From an uncultured Romboutsia sp. (lineage in GTDB: Bacteria; Bacillota; Clostridia; Peptostreptococcales; Peptostreptococcaceae), in the NCBI GenBank assembly GCA_904418825.1, contig CAJFPU010000002.1:1-64000 (forward strand): a stretch of DNA of 64,000 bases, in the 5' to 3' direction. The notes below the pieces were generated by a model. That model saw only the letters and a list, made by a program, of their open reading frames with translations, was not told the DNA's origin and did no database searches. Of the stretch, positions 1 through 8,827 are shown in pieces. The position numbers were made by a program, and so were the translations under genes. How positions within the stretch are numbered: position 1 is the stretch's first letter; each line of letters opens with the position of its first letter.

Positions 1-279
1 GTTGAAAATAAAAATTTATGTTTTTGTTATGATACAGGGCATAACTTAATAAATAAGAGTGACTACATAGAAAATTTAAATGATAAGTTACAGATAATTC
101 ATTTAAGTGATAATAATGGTATTAAGGATAGTCACTTAGGCATAGGAAAGGGTATTTTGCAAAAAAACGAAATAGAAAAAATATTGAGTCTTAGTGCAAA
201 GTATTTAATACTAGAAATTAATTATAATCATATTAAAGAAACTATAAATATACTAGATAAAATAAAAAAAGGGGTATAA
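1..279 (+). CDS. Sugar phosphate isomerase/epimerase-like TIM-barrel protein (3' end only)
   Basis: The frame is open from base 1 to a TAA at 277-279, giving the last 92 residues of a protein that begins outside the window. The segment carries CYDTGHN and then IIHLSDNNG followed by DSHLGIGKG. This is the typical C-terminal half of AP-endonuclease-2/xylose-isomerase-like TIM barrels, where the Asp, His and Glu/Asp residues bind a divalent metal. ILEINY near the end fits the last metal-binding strand. Substrate cannot be told from this fragment. A different member of the same fold, endonuclease IV, lies at 3756-4592, but this fragment lacks its [13 protein letters not shown] signature. The fold assignment is good; the exact function is unknown. 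Confidence 0.7.
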   Translation, partial: VENKNLCFCYDTGHNLINKSDYIENLNDKLQIIHLSDNNGIKDSHLGIGKGILQKNEIEKILSLSAKYLILEINYNHIKETINILDKIKKGV

Positions 280-319
280 TATACCTCTTTTTACTATATT
301 GACGAAGGGAGCATATTTT

Positions 320-1987
320 ATGAGTAGTATAAATATACGAGTAAATAATATTAATAGAGAATATTATTTAGAAGATTATTCTTCAGGTATAGCTTTAGAA
401 GATATAGTAAAGGATATTGAAGCTGAATATAATGGATATATAACAATTGCAAACATAAATAATAAGCTAAGAGAATTAAGTTACGAAGTAAAAGAAGATT
501 GTAATATAGAATTTTTAGACACAACAAATTCAGATGGATCAAGAGTATATTTTAGAACAATGTCTTTTATATTTATAATGGCTTGTAATGAATTATTTAA
601 TAAAGCTAGAGTGACAATAGAACATTCTCTATCTAAAGGGCTTTATTGTGAAGTTCATACAGATACAAGGCTTCAAGAGTTTGATATAAAAAATATAAAA
701 AATAAGATGAAAGATATAATATATAAAGACTATAAAATAGAAAAGATATCTACAACGAAGTCGAATGCTATTAATATATTTGAAAATCATGGGATGTATG
801 AAAAAGCTGAATTATTAAGGTACAAAGAATATGATGATGTAAAAATATATAAATGCAATAATTATATAAATCATTTTTATGGACATATGTTACCTTCAAC
901 AGGGTATGTAAAAACTTTTGATTTAAAACAATATGAAAATGGAGTAATATTATTAGGTCCTAGCGAACTTGATAAAACAAAGGCTACAAAGTATATACCA
1001 CAACCGAAACTTGCCAATGTTTACAAAGAAGCAGAAGAATGGGCAAAATTAATGGATGTAGATAAAGTTATAAATTTAAATAAAATAATAGAAAATAACC
1101 AATATGGAGAAATTATAAGAACAGTTGAAGCTTTACATGAGAAAAAATTATCTCAAATAGCAGATATGATAAAAGAAAATAAAAAAAGAGTTATACTTAT
1201 AGCAGCACCATCTTCATCTGGAAAAACTAGTTTTGCTAATAGATTGTGCATACATCTTAAAGTTAATGGATTAAATCCTGTATCTATATCACTAGATGAT
1301 TATTTTTTAAATAGAGAAGATACACCTTTAGATGAATTTGGTAAATATGATTTTGAATCAATATATGCTATAGATTTAAATAAATTTAATTCAGATTTAA
1401 AAAGTTTATTAGAAGGAAAAGAAATAAATCTTCCTAAATTTAATTTTAAAACTGGAAAAAGAGAAGAGAATTATAAAAAATTAAAAATAAAAGAAAATCA
1501 ACCTATAATACTAGAGGGAATACATGGATTAAATCCTATATTAACATCATCAATACCAGATCAAGATAAATTTAAAATATATATTAGCGCTCTTACACAA
1601 ATAAATTTAGATGATTATAATAGAATACCTACTACAGACTTAAGACTTATAAGAAGAATGGTAAGGGACTATAACTTTAGAGGATATAGTGCTAAACATA
1701 CAATTATGAATTGGGATTCTGTAAGAAGAGGTGAAAAGAAATATATATTTCCATATCAGGAAGAAGCTGATATAATATTTAACTCAGCATGTGTTTATGA
1801 ATTAGCGGTATTAAAAAGATATGCGAAACCATTATTAGAAGAAATAAAAAGTTGTGATGAATCATATATAGAAGCTAATAGATTACTTAAATTTTTACAG
1901 TATTTTATTGAACTAAAAGATATATCAGATATACCTTCTACATCTATATTAAGAGAATTTATAGGTGGAAGTAAAATAGTAGATTGA
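320..1987 (+). CDS. Nucleoside (uridine) kinase-like protein with N-terminal TGS/threonyl-tRNA-synthetase-like region
   Basis: This 555-residue protein has two parts. Residues 1-65 resemble a TGS domain, and about 70-230 resemble the second additional domain of ThrRS/AlaRS (the stretch around VYFRTMSFIFIMACNELF). From about residue 285 there is a P-loop kinase of the uridine kinase/phosphoribulokinase family. The Walker A motif PSSSGKT is at 297-303, followed by SISLDDYFLNRED and later LEGIHGLNP and TTDLRLIRRMVRDYNFRGYSA. This fused architecture is well known in Clostridia and is usually annotated nucleoside kinase. The true substrate is uncertain, and the TGS/SAD part hints at an RNA link. 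An upstream TTG at 299 is possible, but ATG 320 sits 8 bases after AAGGGAG and is preferred. Confidence 0.85.
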   Translation: MSSINIRVNNINREYYLEDYSSGIALEDIVKDIEAEYNGYITIANINNKLRELSYEVKEDCNIEFLDTTNSDGSRVYFRTMSFIFIMACNELFNKARVTIEHSLSKGLYCEVHTDTRLQEFDIKNIKNKMKDIIYKDYKIEKISTTKSNAINIFENHGMYEKAELLRYKEYDDVKIYKCNNYINHFYGHMLPSTGYVKTFDLKQYENGVILLGPSELDKTKATKYIPQPKLANVYKEAEEWAKLMDVDKVINLNKIIENNQYGEIIRTVEALHEKKLSQIADMIKENKKRVILIAAPSSSGKTSFANRLCIHLKVNGLNPVSISLDDYFLNREDTPLDEFGKYDFESIYAIDLNKFNSDLKSLLEGKEINLPKFNFKTGKREENYKKLKIKENQPIILEGIHGLNPILTSSIPDQDKFKIYISALTQINLDDYNRIPTTDLRLIRRMVRDYNFRGYSAKHTIMNWDSVRRGEKKYIFPYQEEADIIFNSACVYELAVLKRYAKPLLEEIKSCDESYIEANRLLKFLQYFIELKDISDIPSTSILREFIGGSKIVD

Positions 1988-1992
1988 TTGGG

Positions 1993-2070
1993 AAGAGGGG
2001 CTATATTAAAAAATATATTTATATATAATAATATTATTATATATAAATATATTTTGATATATCCCTCTTT
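1993..2070 (+). terminator. Long hairpin after the nucleoside kinase gene, probable terminator
   Basis: An outer stem pairs AAGAGGG (1993-1999) with CCCTCTT (2063-2069). Inside it lies a perfect 23+23 bp A/T-only palindrome at 2010-2055 with no unpaired centre. It ends in a short T run and lies 5 bases after the stop of the kinase gene. The GC-containing outer stem makes a terminator likely. The long AT palindrome is unusual and is discussed as a finding. Confidence 0.6.
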
Positions 2071-2116
2071 ATATTACATAATATATTTATAAGTATCATG
2101 TATTAAGGAGGAACTA

Positions 2117-3034
2117 ATGAATAATTTATTAAAACAAATAATAGATGAAAATAGAAAATATACTAATTATGGTCAGGTTGCTAGTTATATACCAGAATTA
2201 AAAAATGCAAAAAGAAGTGATTTGGGTATATGTATAATAGATAAAGATAACAACATATATACAGGTGGAAACTATGATACTAAATTTACTATACAAAGTA
2301 TATCTAAACCTATAGTATTAGCTATGGCTTTAATGGATAATGATTGGACGACTGTATTTTCTAAAGTAGGAATGGAACCAAGTGGAGATCCATTTAATTC
2401 AATAATGAAGCTAGAAACAAATGATACAAAGAAGCCTTCAAATCCTATGATAAATGCAGGTGCAATAGTAACAACATCACTTATAAAAGGAAATAGTCTA
2501 GAAGAAAAAGAAGAAAGAATGTTACAATTTTTTAGACGCCTAGCTAATAATGATAGTATTGGCATAAATTATGAAGTTTATAAGTCAGAAAAATTAACTG
2601 GTGATAGAAATAGAGCTATGGCATACTTACTAAAAAATGATGGATTTATAAATGGAGATGTAGAAGAAATATTAGATTTATATTTTAAACAATGCTCTAT
2701 AGAAATAGATTGTGTTGATTTGGCGAGAATTGGAATAAATCTTGCTATGTATGGAATAGATATAGAAAATAAAGAAAGATTAATTAGTGAAAAAGTTTCT
2801 AGAATGGTAAAAACATTTATGGTTACTTGTGGAATGTATGATGCATCAGGTGAATTTGCTATAAAGGTTGGAATACCTGCAAAATCTGGTGTAGGAGGGG
2901 GTATAATGGCTTCTGTTCCAGATGCAATGGGTATAGGTGTTTATGGACCAGCTCTTGATAAAAAAGGAAATAGTATAGCTGGAGTTAAAGTTTTAGAAGA
3001 TTTATCTGAAAAGTTAGAATTAAATATATTCTAA
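2117..3034 (+). CDS. glsA: Glutaminase A
   Basis: This cytosolic enzyme hydrolyses glutamine to glutamate and ammonia. The 305-residue length matches the bacterial glutaminase family, which has a serine-beta-lactamase fold. The catalytic SxxK is SISK at residues 61-64. Other family blocks are present: NPMINAGAI in the substrate loop, the region around GDRNRAMAYLLKNDG, and KSGVGGGIMA near the C-terminus. The ATG follows AAGGAGG by 6 bases. It stands between two terminator-like/promoter regions and is probably monocistronic. In other bacteria glutaminases support acid resistance or nitrogen supply; nothing here tells which applies. Confidence 0.95.
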   Translation: MNNLLKQIIDENRKYTNYGQVASYIPELKNAKRSDLGICIIDKDNNIYTGGNYDTKFTIQSISKPIVLAMALMDNDWTTVFSKVGMEPSGDPFNSIMKLETNDTKKPSNPMINAGAIVTTSLIKGNSLEEKEERMLQFFRRLANNDSIGINYEVYKSEKLTGDRNRAMAYLLKNDGFINGDVEEILDLYFKQCSIEIDCVDLARIGINLAMYGIDIENKERLISEKVSRMVKTFMVTCGMYDASGEFAIKVGIPAKSGVGGGIMASVPDAMGIGVYGPALDKKGNSIAGVKVLEDLSEKLELNIF

Positions 3035-3046
3035 AATATGTAAATT

Positions 3047-3075
3047 TTGACAACTATTAAACCTTTTTATATAAT
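3047..3075 (+). promoter_or_regulatory. Sigma70-type promoter for the HTH regulator gene
   Basis: TTGACA at 3047-3052 and TATAAT at 3070-3075 are separated by exactly 17 bases. Both are consensus hexamers. The start codon at 3114 would lie about 32 bases after the expected transcription start. Confidence 0.8.
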
Positions 3076-3113
3076 TAAATTATAAATAAAAACCTTTCAA
3101 GGGGGATGGGGCA

Positions 3114-3668
3114 ATGAGAGAGGTACTTATACTTAAGGATTTAGAATGTATAAAAGCTATCGCTGATCAAAGGAGATTAGATATTTTAAAAGCATTTAAT
3201 GACTTTCCACTATCAGCTAAACAGTTATCTCAAATGCTTGATGAACCTCATGCAAAAATAAATTATCATATAAAAACACTTTATAAAGTTGGTATTTTAG
3301 AATTAGTAGAAGAGAAGGTTAAATCGGGGATTGTAGAAAAGTACTATTATCCAAAATCAAGGAATATAGTTATAGATAACAATGTAATAAATTTATCTGT
3401 TAAAGATGATAATAATGAAATATTCTTATCAAAAATTGATTATATAATAGAATTATTTTATAAAGCTTCAAAAAATGAATTACTAGAAGAAAAAAATATA
3501 GTTGACTATTATAATATATCTTTGACACAAAATGAACTTATAGAACTTAATAATACTATAAAATGCAAGATAGAGGAAATTATACATAAAAAAAGATCAG
3601 AAGGTGAAGAGGCGCAATATGATATAGTTATGGCTTCTATACCGATACAAAAAAAAACAAACATGTAA
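3114..3668 (+). CDS. ArsR-type winged-helix transcriptional regulator
   Basis: This 184-residue protein has an N-terminal winged-helix domain (about residues 5-75). RRLDILKAF is followed by the recognition helix region LSAKQLSQMLDEPHAKINYHIKTL and the wing ILELVEEKVKSGIVEKYYYP. This matches the ArsR/HTH_20 group of regulators. The C-terminal half is helical and polar, with no cysteine pair typical of metal-sensing ArsR proteins, so a metal sensor is unlikely. The signal and targets are unknown. The start ATG is 8 bases after AAGGGGG, and a consensus promoter lies just upstream. It may regulate itself or the neighbouring glutaminase or nfo, but nothing in the sequence proves this. Confidence 0.8.
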   Translation: MREVLILKDLECIKAIADQRRLDILKAFNDFPLSAKQLSQMLDEPHAKINYHIKTLYKVGILELVEEKVKSGIVEKYYYPKSRNIVIDNNVINLSVKDDNNEIFLSKIDYIIELFYKASKNELLEEKNIVDYYNISLTQNELIELNNTIKCKIEEIIHKKRSEGEEAQYDIVMASIPIQKKTNM

Positions 3669-3674
3669 TTTATG

Positions 3675-3708
3675 ATAAGTATCAATTTTTATTGATACTT
3701 ATTTTTTT
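3675..3708 (+). terminator. Rho-independent terminator
   Basis: ATAAGTATCAAT (3675-3686) pairs with ATTGATACTTAT (3691-3702) over a 4-base loop and is followed by a T run, directly after the HTH regulator gene. Confidence 0.85.
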
Positions 3709-3755
3709 GGGTATATTAATAATATAAAATTTTAATTAATAAGGAGAGATTGAAA

Positions 3756-4592
3756 ATGATTGTAATAGGACCACATATTTCTATATCAAAAGGATTTGCT
3801 AAGGCAGCTAAAACAGCAGTAGATATTGGAGCAAATACATTTCAATTCTTTAGTCGAAATCCAAGAGGAGGAAACGCTAAAGTACTTGATAAAAAAGATG
3901 TAGAGAAATTTCAAAATATAAGAATGGAATATAATTTTGGACCTCTTTTAGCTCATGCGCCGTACACTATGAATCTAGGTGGATCTAAAGATGATGTATA
4001 CGAATTTGGTAGAAAAGTTATAAAAGAGGATATAGAAAGAATGGATTCTTTAGGAATTGAGTATATGTGTTTTCATCCTGGTAGCCATGTTGGTGGAGGG
4101 ATGGATTTTGGTATACAAAGGATAGTAGATGCTTTAAATGGAACACTAACAGGTAAAGAAAATATAACTATTCTTCTTGAAACTATGTCTGGAAAAGGAA
4201 CAGAAATTGGATTTACTTTTGAACAAATAAAACAAATAATAGATGGTGTAACTCATAATGAAAAATTAGGGGTATGTTTAGATACATGTCATATATTTTC
4301 AGCAGGATATGATATAGTAAATAATTTAGATGGAGTTTTACAGGAGTTTGATCAAATAATAGGATTAGACAGGCTTAAAGCTATACATTTAAATGATAGT
4401 ATGATGCCTTTTGGTAGTAAAAAAGATAGACATGCAGTAATAGGAGAAGGTGAAATTGGTTTAAATGCTATAATAAATTTTATGAGCCATCCTAAATTAA
4501 ATAAATTACCTTTCTTCTTAGAAACGCCTCTTGAAGATGAAGGTCATAAAAAAGAAATTGCTATGATAAAAGAAATATTATCTAATAAATAG
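3756..4592 (+). CDS. nfo: Endonuclease IV (AP endonuclease)
   Basis: This zinc TIM-barrel enzyme nicks DNA 5' to abasic sites in base excision repair. The 278-residue length is typical. Signature blocks are visible in order: GPHISISKG at the N-terminus, [52 protein letters not shown] and FLETP. Together they supply the conserved metal-binding His, Asp and Glu residues. A TTG at 3750 is in frame but sits only 2 bases after AAGGAGA; ATG 3756 has an 8-base spacing and is preferred. It has its own upstream region and appears monocistronic. Endonuclease III, which makes the substrate for Nfo, lies 5 kb downstream. Confidence 0.96.
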   Translation: MIVIGPHISISKGFAKAAKTAVDIGANTFQFFSRNPRGGNAKVLDKKDVEKFQNIRMEYNFGPLLAHAPYTMNLGGSKDDVYEFGRKVIKEDIERMDSLGIEYMCFHPGSHVGGGMDFGIQRIVDALNGTLTGKENITILLETMSGKGTEIGFTFEQIKQIIDGVTHNEKLGVCLDTCHIFSAGYDIVNNLDGVLQEFDQIIGLDRLKAIHLNDSMMPFGSKKDRHAVIGEGEIGLNAIINFMSHPKLNKLPFFLETPLEDEGHKKEIAMIKEILSNK

Positions 4593-4794
4593 ATTTTGAT
4601 TATATAATTAAATAATCTTATAATATAAAAAATATATTGTATGGAAGTATATAAATATAAAGTTATTATGTAAAGTAAATGTAAAAAATAAAAGGATAAT
4701 ATAGGAAAAGAATGTATTGTAATTGAATAATATATAGGAAATTTTAAAAAATATTATTTAAGCTTTATTAAAAATATAGAGTATAAATAATAAT

Positions 4795-4823
4795 AAAGAG
4801 AACTTAAGTTTTAAGTTCTCTTT
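4795..4823. terminator. Bidirectional terminator between nfo and the RusA-like gene
   Basis: AAAGAGAACTT (4795-4805) pairs with AAGTTCTCTTT (4813-4823). A/T runs flank both sides, so it can stop transcription arriving from either convergent gene. Confidence 0.8.
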
Positions 4824-4833
4824 TATATATAAA

Positions 4834-5238
4834 TTATTTTTTAGATATAACATATGATACATCATATTGTGAAATAGGATAAAGCTCTATTTCAACACGA
4901 GGATTATCTTTATCTATAAAGTCAAATAATAAAACTGGTTTAAGTTGTTTATCATTTTTTATTATTCCGCTTTTTTCTATACCATCACATATACTTTTAG
5001 GATAGTTATGTAAATCCCCCATACGTTTATTTGGGAAATATAGCTTTAATATAGTTATTAAATCTTCTTCTATTGTTTCACCAAAGTATTGTTGGTTTAT
5101 AAAGCCGGCAATCATATTTTCGTAAGCTAAATATTTTGAATGTTTACCTGTTGATGGCATCCATGCTTGTCCATGTACATTGTGAAGTTTAAAGTTTGAC
5201 TTACTTATAGGTCTACCTGGTATTGTTAATTTGATCAA
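4834..5238 (-). CDS. RusA-family Holliday junction resolvase-like nuclease
   Basis: This 134-residue protein has the RusA fold pattern. An N-terminal LTIPGRPISKSN strand is followed by the catalytic block MGDLHNYPKSICDGIEK, then GIIKNDKQL. In RusA the acidic residues of D-x-D-N...K...D...ND bind magnesium. Here the second Asp of the first pair is replaced by His (GDLHN), while the Asp of ICDG and of NDKQ are kept. RusA genes are usually phage-borne, but no other phage gene lies nearby, so this is an orphan, possibly domesticated copy. The start is TTG at 5236-5238, placed just after GGTGGTGAT; no ATG fits the frame and homology better. Confidence 0.8.
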   Translation of the reverse strand: MIKLTIPGRPISKSNFKLHNVHGQAWMPSTGKHSKYLAYENMIAGFINQQYFGETIEEDLITILKLYFPNKRMGDLHNYPKSICDGIEKSGIIKNDKQLKPVLLFDFIDKDNPRVEIELYPISQYDVSYVISKK

Positions 5239-5301
5239 AATATCACCACCTTTATACTCTAGTTATTATAAAACTAATATTTAATTAATGGAAGGTTTTT
5301 T

Positions 5302-6207
5302 ATGAAGAAAGAAGAATTAAAAGAATTTTGTAAATTAATAGGAATAGATTGTGTAGGAATTGCCCCAATAGGACCATATTATGATTTAGAAAAGATAATA
5401 AAACAAAGATTATTGAATGGATATATTACCGGAATGGAAGAACCTATGATAGAGAAGAGAGTAAATCCGAAAGAAATAATGGAAAATGTAAAATCTATAA
5501 TAGTGTGTGCATTTCCTTATTATATAGGAAATTTTGATGAAAGTAATTTATCAAAATATTGTTATGGAGAAGATTATCATATAGTAGTAAAAGATATGTT
5601 ACAAGAGATATGTAATTACTTAGTTGATAATATAGAAAATTTTGAATATAAAATATTTGCAGATAATGGACCATTAGTTGATAGATATTTAGCTTATTTA
5701 TCTGGAATAGGATATTTTGGTATAAATAATAATATAATAACAGATGAATATGGTTCATATGTATTTATAGGATATATATTGAGTAATTATGAGTTTAAAA
5801 GCGATATTCCATCAGAAAAAACATGTATAAAATGTGGAAAGTGTGTAAAATATTGTCCGGGAAATGCTCTTTTAGGAAATTATGAAATGAATCCTAAAAG
5901 ATGCCTATCTTATATAACGCAGAAAAAAGGAGATTTAGAAAAAGAAGAGAAAAAAGTATTAGAATCAAACAAAAAAGTTTTTGGATGTGATATTTGTCAA
6001 GATGTATGTCCTCATAATAAAAATATTCCTATAACTGAAATAAAAAGATTTAAAGAAGATACAATAATTAAATTAGATATTGAAGAGATTAATGATATAT
6101 CAAATAAAGAATTTAAGAGACGATATGGAAATAGAGCATTTAGCTGGAGAGGTAAGAACATAATAAAAAGAAATATAGATATAGTTTCAAAGAAGCCTAA
6201 TGAGTAA
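5302..6207 (+). CDS. queG: Epoxyqueuosine reductase
   Basis: QueG is a cobalamin-dependent iron-sulfur enzyme that reduces epoxyqueuosine to queuosine at tRNA position 34. The 301 residues show an N-terminal domain starting ELKEFCKLIGIDCVGIAP and the conserved FADNGPLVDRYLAYLSGIGYFGINN block. Two [4Fe-4S] motifs follow: CIKCGKCVKYCP near residues 174-185 and CDICQDVCPHN near 229-239. The protein is shorter than the E. coli enzyme because it lacks the C-terminal repeats, which is common in Clostridia. The need for B12 links it to the cobalamin-controlled uptake genes at 47.5-51.2 kb. The start ATG follows GGAAGG. The final codons form the left arm of the terminator. Confidence 0.92.
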   Translation: MKKEELKEFCKLIGIDCVGIAPIGPYYDLEKIIKQRLLNGYITGMEEPMIEKRVNPKEIMENVKSIIVCAFPYYIGNFDESNLSKYCYGEDYHIVVKDMLQEICNYLVDNIENFEYKIFADNGPLVDRYLAYLSGIGYFGINNNIITDEYGSYVFIGYILSNYEFKSDIPSEKTCIKCGKCVKYCPGNALLGNYEMNPKRCLSYITQKKGDLEKEEKKVLESNKKVFGCDICQDVCPHNKNIPITEIKRFKEDTIIKLDIEEINDISNKEFKRRYGNRAFSWRGKNIIKRNIDIVSKKPNE

Positions 6208-6229
6208 GGAGTCAAAGGCTTCTTTTTTT
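6190..6229 (+). terminator. Terminator overlapping the end of queG
   Basis: AAGAAGCCT (6190-6198) pairs with AGGCTTCTT (6216-6224) and is followed by seven T. The left arm lies inside the last codons of queG. Confidence 0.85.
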
Positions 6230-6349
6230 GTTATAAAGAATTTAAATGGAAAGATATTATCTGTAGTGAATAAAATTAGTATTATATAACTCAACATTTA
6301 CAAGCTATTAATCATAGAATATATAAAATGATAGAAGGGGGGAGGGTCA

Positions 6350-8596
6350 ATGCTAAATTTTAATAATACATCTGAGATAGAACCTCTAGAGGGCATATTA
6401 GGTCAAGAAAGAGCTATAGAAGCTATGGAAAAAGGATTAAAAATAAATAATCCAGCATATAACATATATTTATCGGGAGATTCAGGTACAGGTAAAACAA
6501 CATATGCTATAAAGGCTTTAAATAAATATGCAGCTAAAAAAAGAAATCACAAAGATTGGTGTTATGTATATAATTTTGAGAATAACAGAGAACCACTTAT
6601 AATTGGTCTTGATAAAGGTTTAGGTAAAGTATTCAAAAAAGATATTGAAAAACTTATAGAAACATTACTAGATGAATTAAAGGATGCTTTTGAAAGTGAA
6701 GATTTTGAAATAGGAAAAAATCAATTGATTGAGGAATATGAGATAGAAAAAGATACATTGATAAAAAAAATAAAAAAATATGCAGAAGAAAAAGGATTTA
6801 AACTAAAGAGTAGTAAAGTGGGGATGGTATTTATACCTATAGAAGATGAAGAGAATGATGAAGATGAAGATTATAAAGATGAAGAATTCTATAAATTAAA
6901 AAGAGAATTAGAAAATGCTGCAATACAAGTAGTTTATAAAATTAGAGAATTAGAAAATGCAGCAAAAGAAGCTTTATTAGAATTAGAAGAAGAAACCGCC
7001 AAATTTATAATTGACCCTCACATTGAAGTTTTACTAGAAAAATATAATAGTTATGATAAAGTTAAAACTTATTTAAATAATATGAGAGAAAATATACTAG
7101 AACATGTTTATTTATTCTATATGGATGAAGAGGAATTAAAAGATAAATATGATAAAGAACATTTTATCAAATACAAAGTTAATTTATTTGTAGATAATGG
7201 AATTGATAGAGAAAACTCTAAAGCCCCAGTAATAGTTGAAATAAATCCAAGTCCATCTAATTTATTTGGTAAAGCAGAATATGACTATTATAATGGAAAT
7301 GTAAAAACTGATTTTACTAAATTGATACCAGGTGCAGTACATAAAGCAAATGGAGGATATTTAGTTTTATATGTAGATCAACTTTTAAGATATCCATTAT
7401 CTTGGGATATGCTAAAAAGGGCTATTCAATCAAGACAAATAGGAGTAGATACACAAACATCAATAAAACCTGAAAATATGCCTATAGATATTAAAGTTGT
7501 GCTAATAGGTAATCATTATATGTATAATTTACTTTATAACTATGATTCTGACTTTAGTAAGTATTTTAAAATATTTGTAGATTTTGACAATGAAATGGAT
7601 AAAACAGATCATAATGAAGATGGTATAGCTAGATTTATAGCTTATCAATGTGGTAAAAATAATTTAAAACATTTTACGTATGATGCAGTAAAAGAAGTTA
7701 TTAAATTTAGTACTAGAATATGTGGAGATAGATATAAACTTTCAACTAAATTTAATAAAATAATGGAAATTATATTTGAAGGTGATGTTTGTGCTCAAAT
7801 AAGAGATTCTGAATATGTAGATAAATGTGATGTTCAAAAAGCAATATTAGAAAGAAAAAAAAGATTAAATAGAATAGAAAATAAGATGGATGAATCATTA
7901 GAAAATGGATTTACACTTATTGAAACTAGCGGAAATAGGATTGGTGTTATGAATGGATTATCAGTTTTAAGTACAGGTGAATATTCATTTGGACGACCAT
8001 CTCGAATAACTGTAACAACTAGTCCAGGTAATAAAGGTATAGTTAATATAGAGAGAGAAGTTAATATGAGTGGGCCGATACACAATAAAGGTGTTTTAAT
8101 TTTAGGTGGATATTTAGCAGAAAATTTTGCGCAAGAATTCCCGCTTTCATTAAATGCAAATATATGTTTTGAGCAAAATTATGGTGGAATAGAAGGCGAT
8201 AGTGCTACAGGCGCTGAATTGTATGCATTATTATCATCATTAAGTAAAATACCATTAAAACAAAATATAGCTGCAACAGGTTCTATGAATCAAAAAGGAG
8301 AAATACAAGTAGTTGGTGGGATAAGTGAAAAAATAGAAGGATTTTATTCTGCTTGTAAAAAACAAGGATTAAATGGGAATCAAGGTGTAATAATACCTAA
8401 AAATAATAGTAGAAATTTAGTTTTATCTGAAGAAGTAACAAATGCAATAAATGAAGGTAAGTTTACTATATATACAGTTGAAAGAGTAGAAGAGGCTATA
8501 GAGATATTAACTGATGTTAAATTTGATGAAATAAAAAGTCGAGTAATAGAAAGATTAAGAGAATTTAATGAATTACAAAGTTCATCTAAAAGGTAG
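6350..8596 (+). CDS. Lon-family ATP-dependent protease (LonB/YcbZ-like)
   Basis: This 748-residue protein combines an AAA+ domain with a C-terminal S16 Lon protease domain. Walker A is GDSGTGKT at residues 43-50. An acidic, coiled-coil-rich insertion follows (about 110-260, including the run EDEENDEDEDYKDEE). The protease domain contains EGDSATGAE with catalytic Ser at 618 and GGISEK with catalytic Lys at 661. The early Walker A and long insertion mark it as a member of the Lon-related COG1067 group rather than classical LonA. The start ATG follows a G-rich ribosome site (GAAGGGGGGAGGG). Its in vivo targets are unknown. Confidence 0.9.
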   Translation: MLNFNNTSEIEPLEGILGQERAIEAMEKGLKINNPAYNIYLSGDSGTGKTTYAIKALNKYAAKKRNHKDWCYVYNFENNREPLIIGLDKGLGKVFKKDIEKLIETLLDELKDAFESEDFEIGKNQLIEEYEIEKDTLIKKIKKYAEEKGFKLKSSKVGMVFIPIEDEENDEDEDYKDEEFYKLKRELENAAIQVVYKIRELENAAKEALLELEEETAKFIIDPHIEVLLEKYNSYDKVKTYLNNMRENILEHVYLFYMDEEELKDKYDKEHFIKYKVNLFVDNGIDRENSKAPVIVEINPSPSNLFGKAEYDYYNGNVKTDFTKLIPGAVHKANGGYLVLYVDQLLRYPLSWDMLKRAIQSRQIGVDTQTSIKPENMPIDIKVVLIGNHYMYNLLYNYDSDFSKYFKIFVDFDNEMDKTDHNEDGIARFIAYQCGKNNLKHFTYDAVKEVIKFSTRICGDRYKLSTKFNKIMEIIFEGDVCAQIRDSEYVDKCDVQKAILERKKRLNRIENKMDESLENGFTLIETSGNRIGVMNGLSVLSTGEYSFGRPSRITVTTSPGNKGIVNIEREVNMSGPIHNKGVLILGGYLAENFAQEFPLSLNANICFEQNYGGIEGDSATGAELYALLSSLSKIPLKQNIAATGSMNQKGEIQVVGGISEKIEGFYSACKKQGLNGNQGVIIPKNNSRNLVLSEEVTNAINEGKFTIYTVERVEEAIEILTDVKFDEIKSRVIERLREFNELQSSSKR

Positions 8597-8625
8597 TTTT
8601 ATATAAAATATTAATGGGTAAAATG

Positions 8626-8666
8626 ATAAGAAGGTAGAAGTAATTAACTTTTACCTTCTTATTTTA
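8626..8666 (+). terminator. Rho-independent terminator after the Lon-like gene
   Basis: ATAAGAAGGTA (8626-8636) pairs with TACCTTCTTAT (8652-8662), followed by T-rich sequence. Confidence 0.75.
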
Positions 8667-8827
8667 TATATAAATTAAAAATTAAAATAAATTTTAATGG
8701 TTAATATTAAATAATAGCTTTGAAATTATTGTCTGTTATAATTACAAGTCCTATTATTAGATTAATCAATATCTATTAACTATGATGATAGTATAAAATT
8801 AAATTAAGAGGTATAAGGGAGAAAAAT

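Noticed and set aside
5495-5758. Minus-strand open frames overlapping known genes (here inside queG; likewise in the ABC importer, pheT, mutS2 and others)
   Set aside because: They are antisense shadows of well-supported genes, lack ribosome sites and have Ile/Leu/Tyr-rich low-complexity composition.
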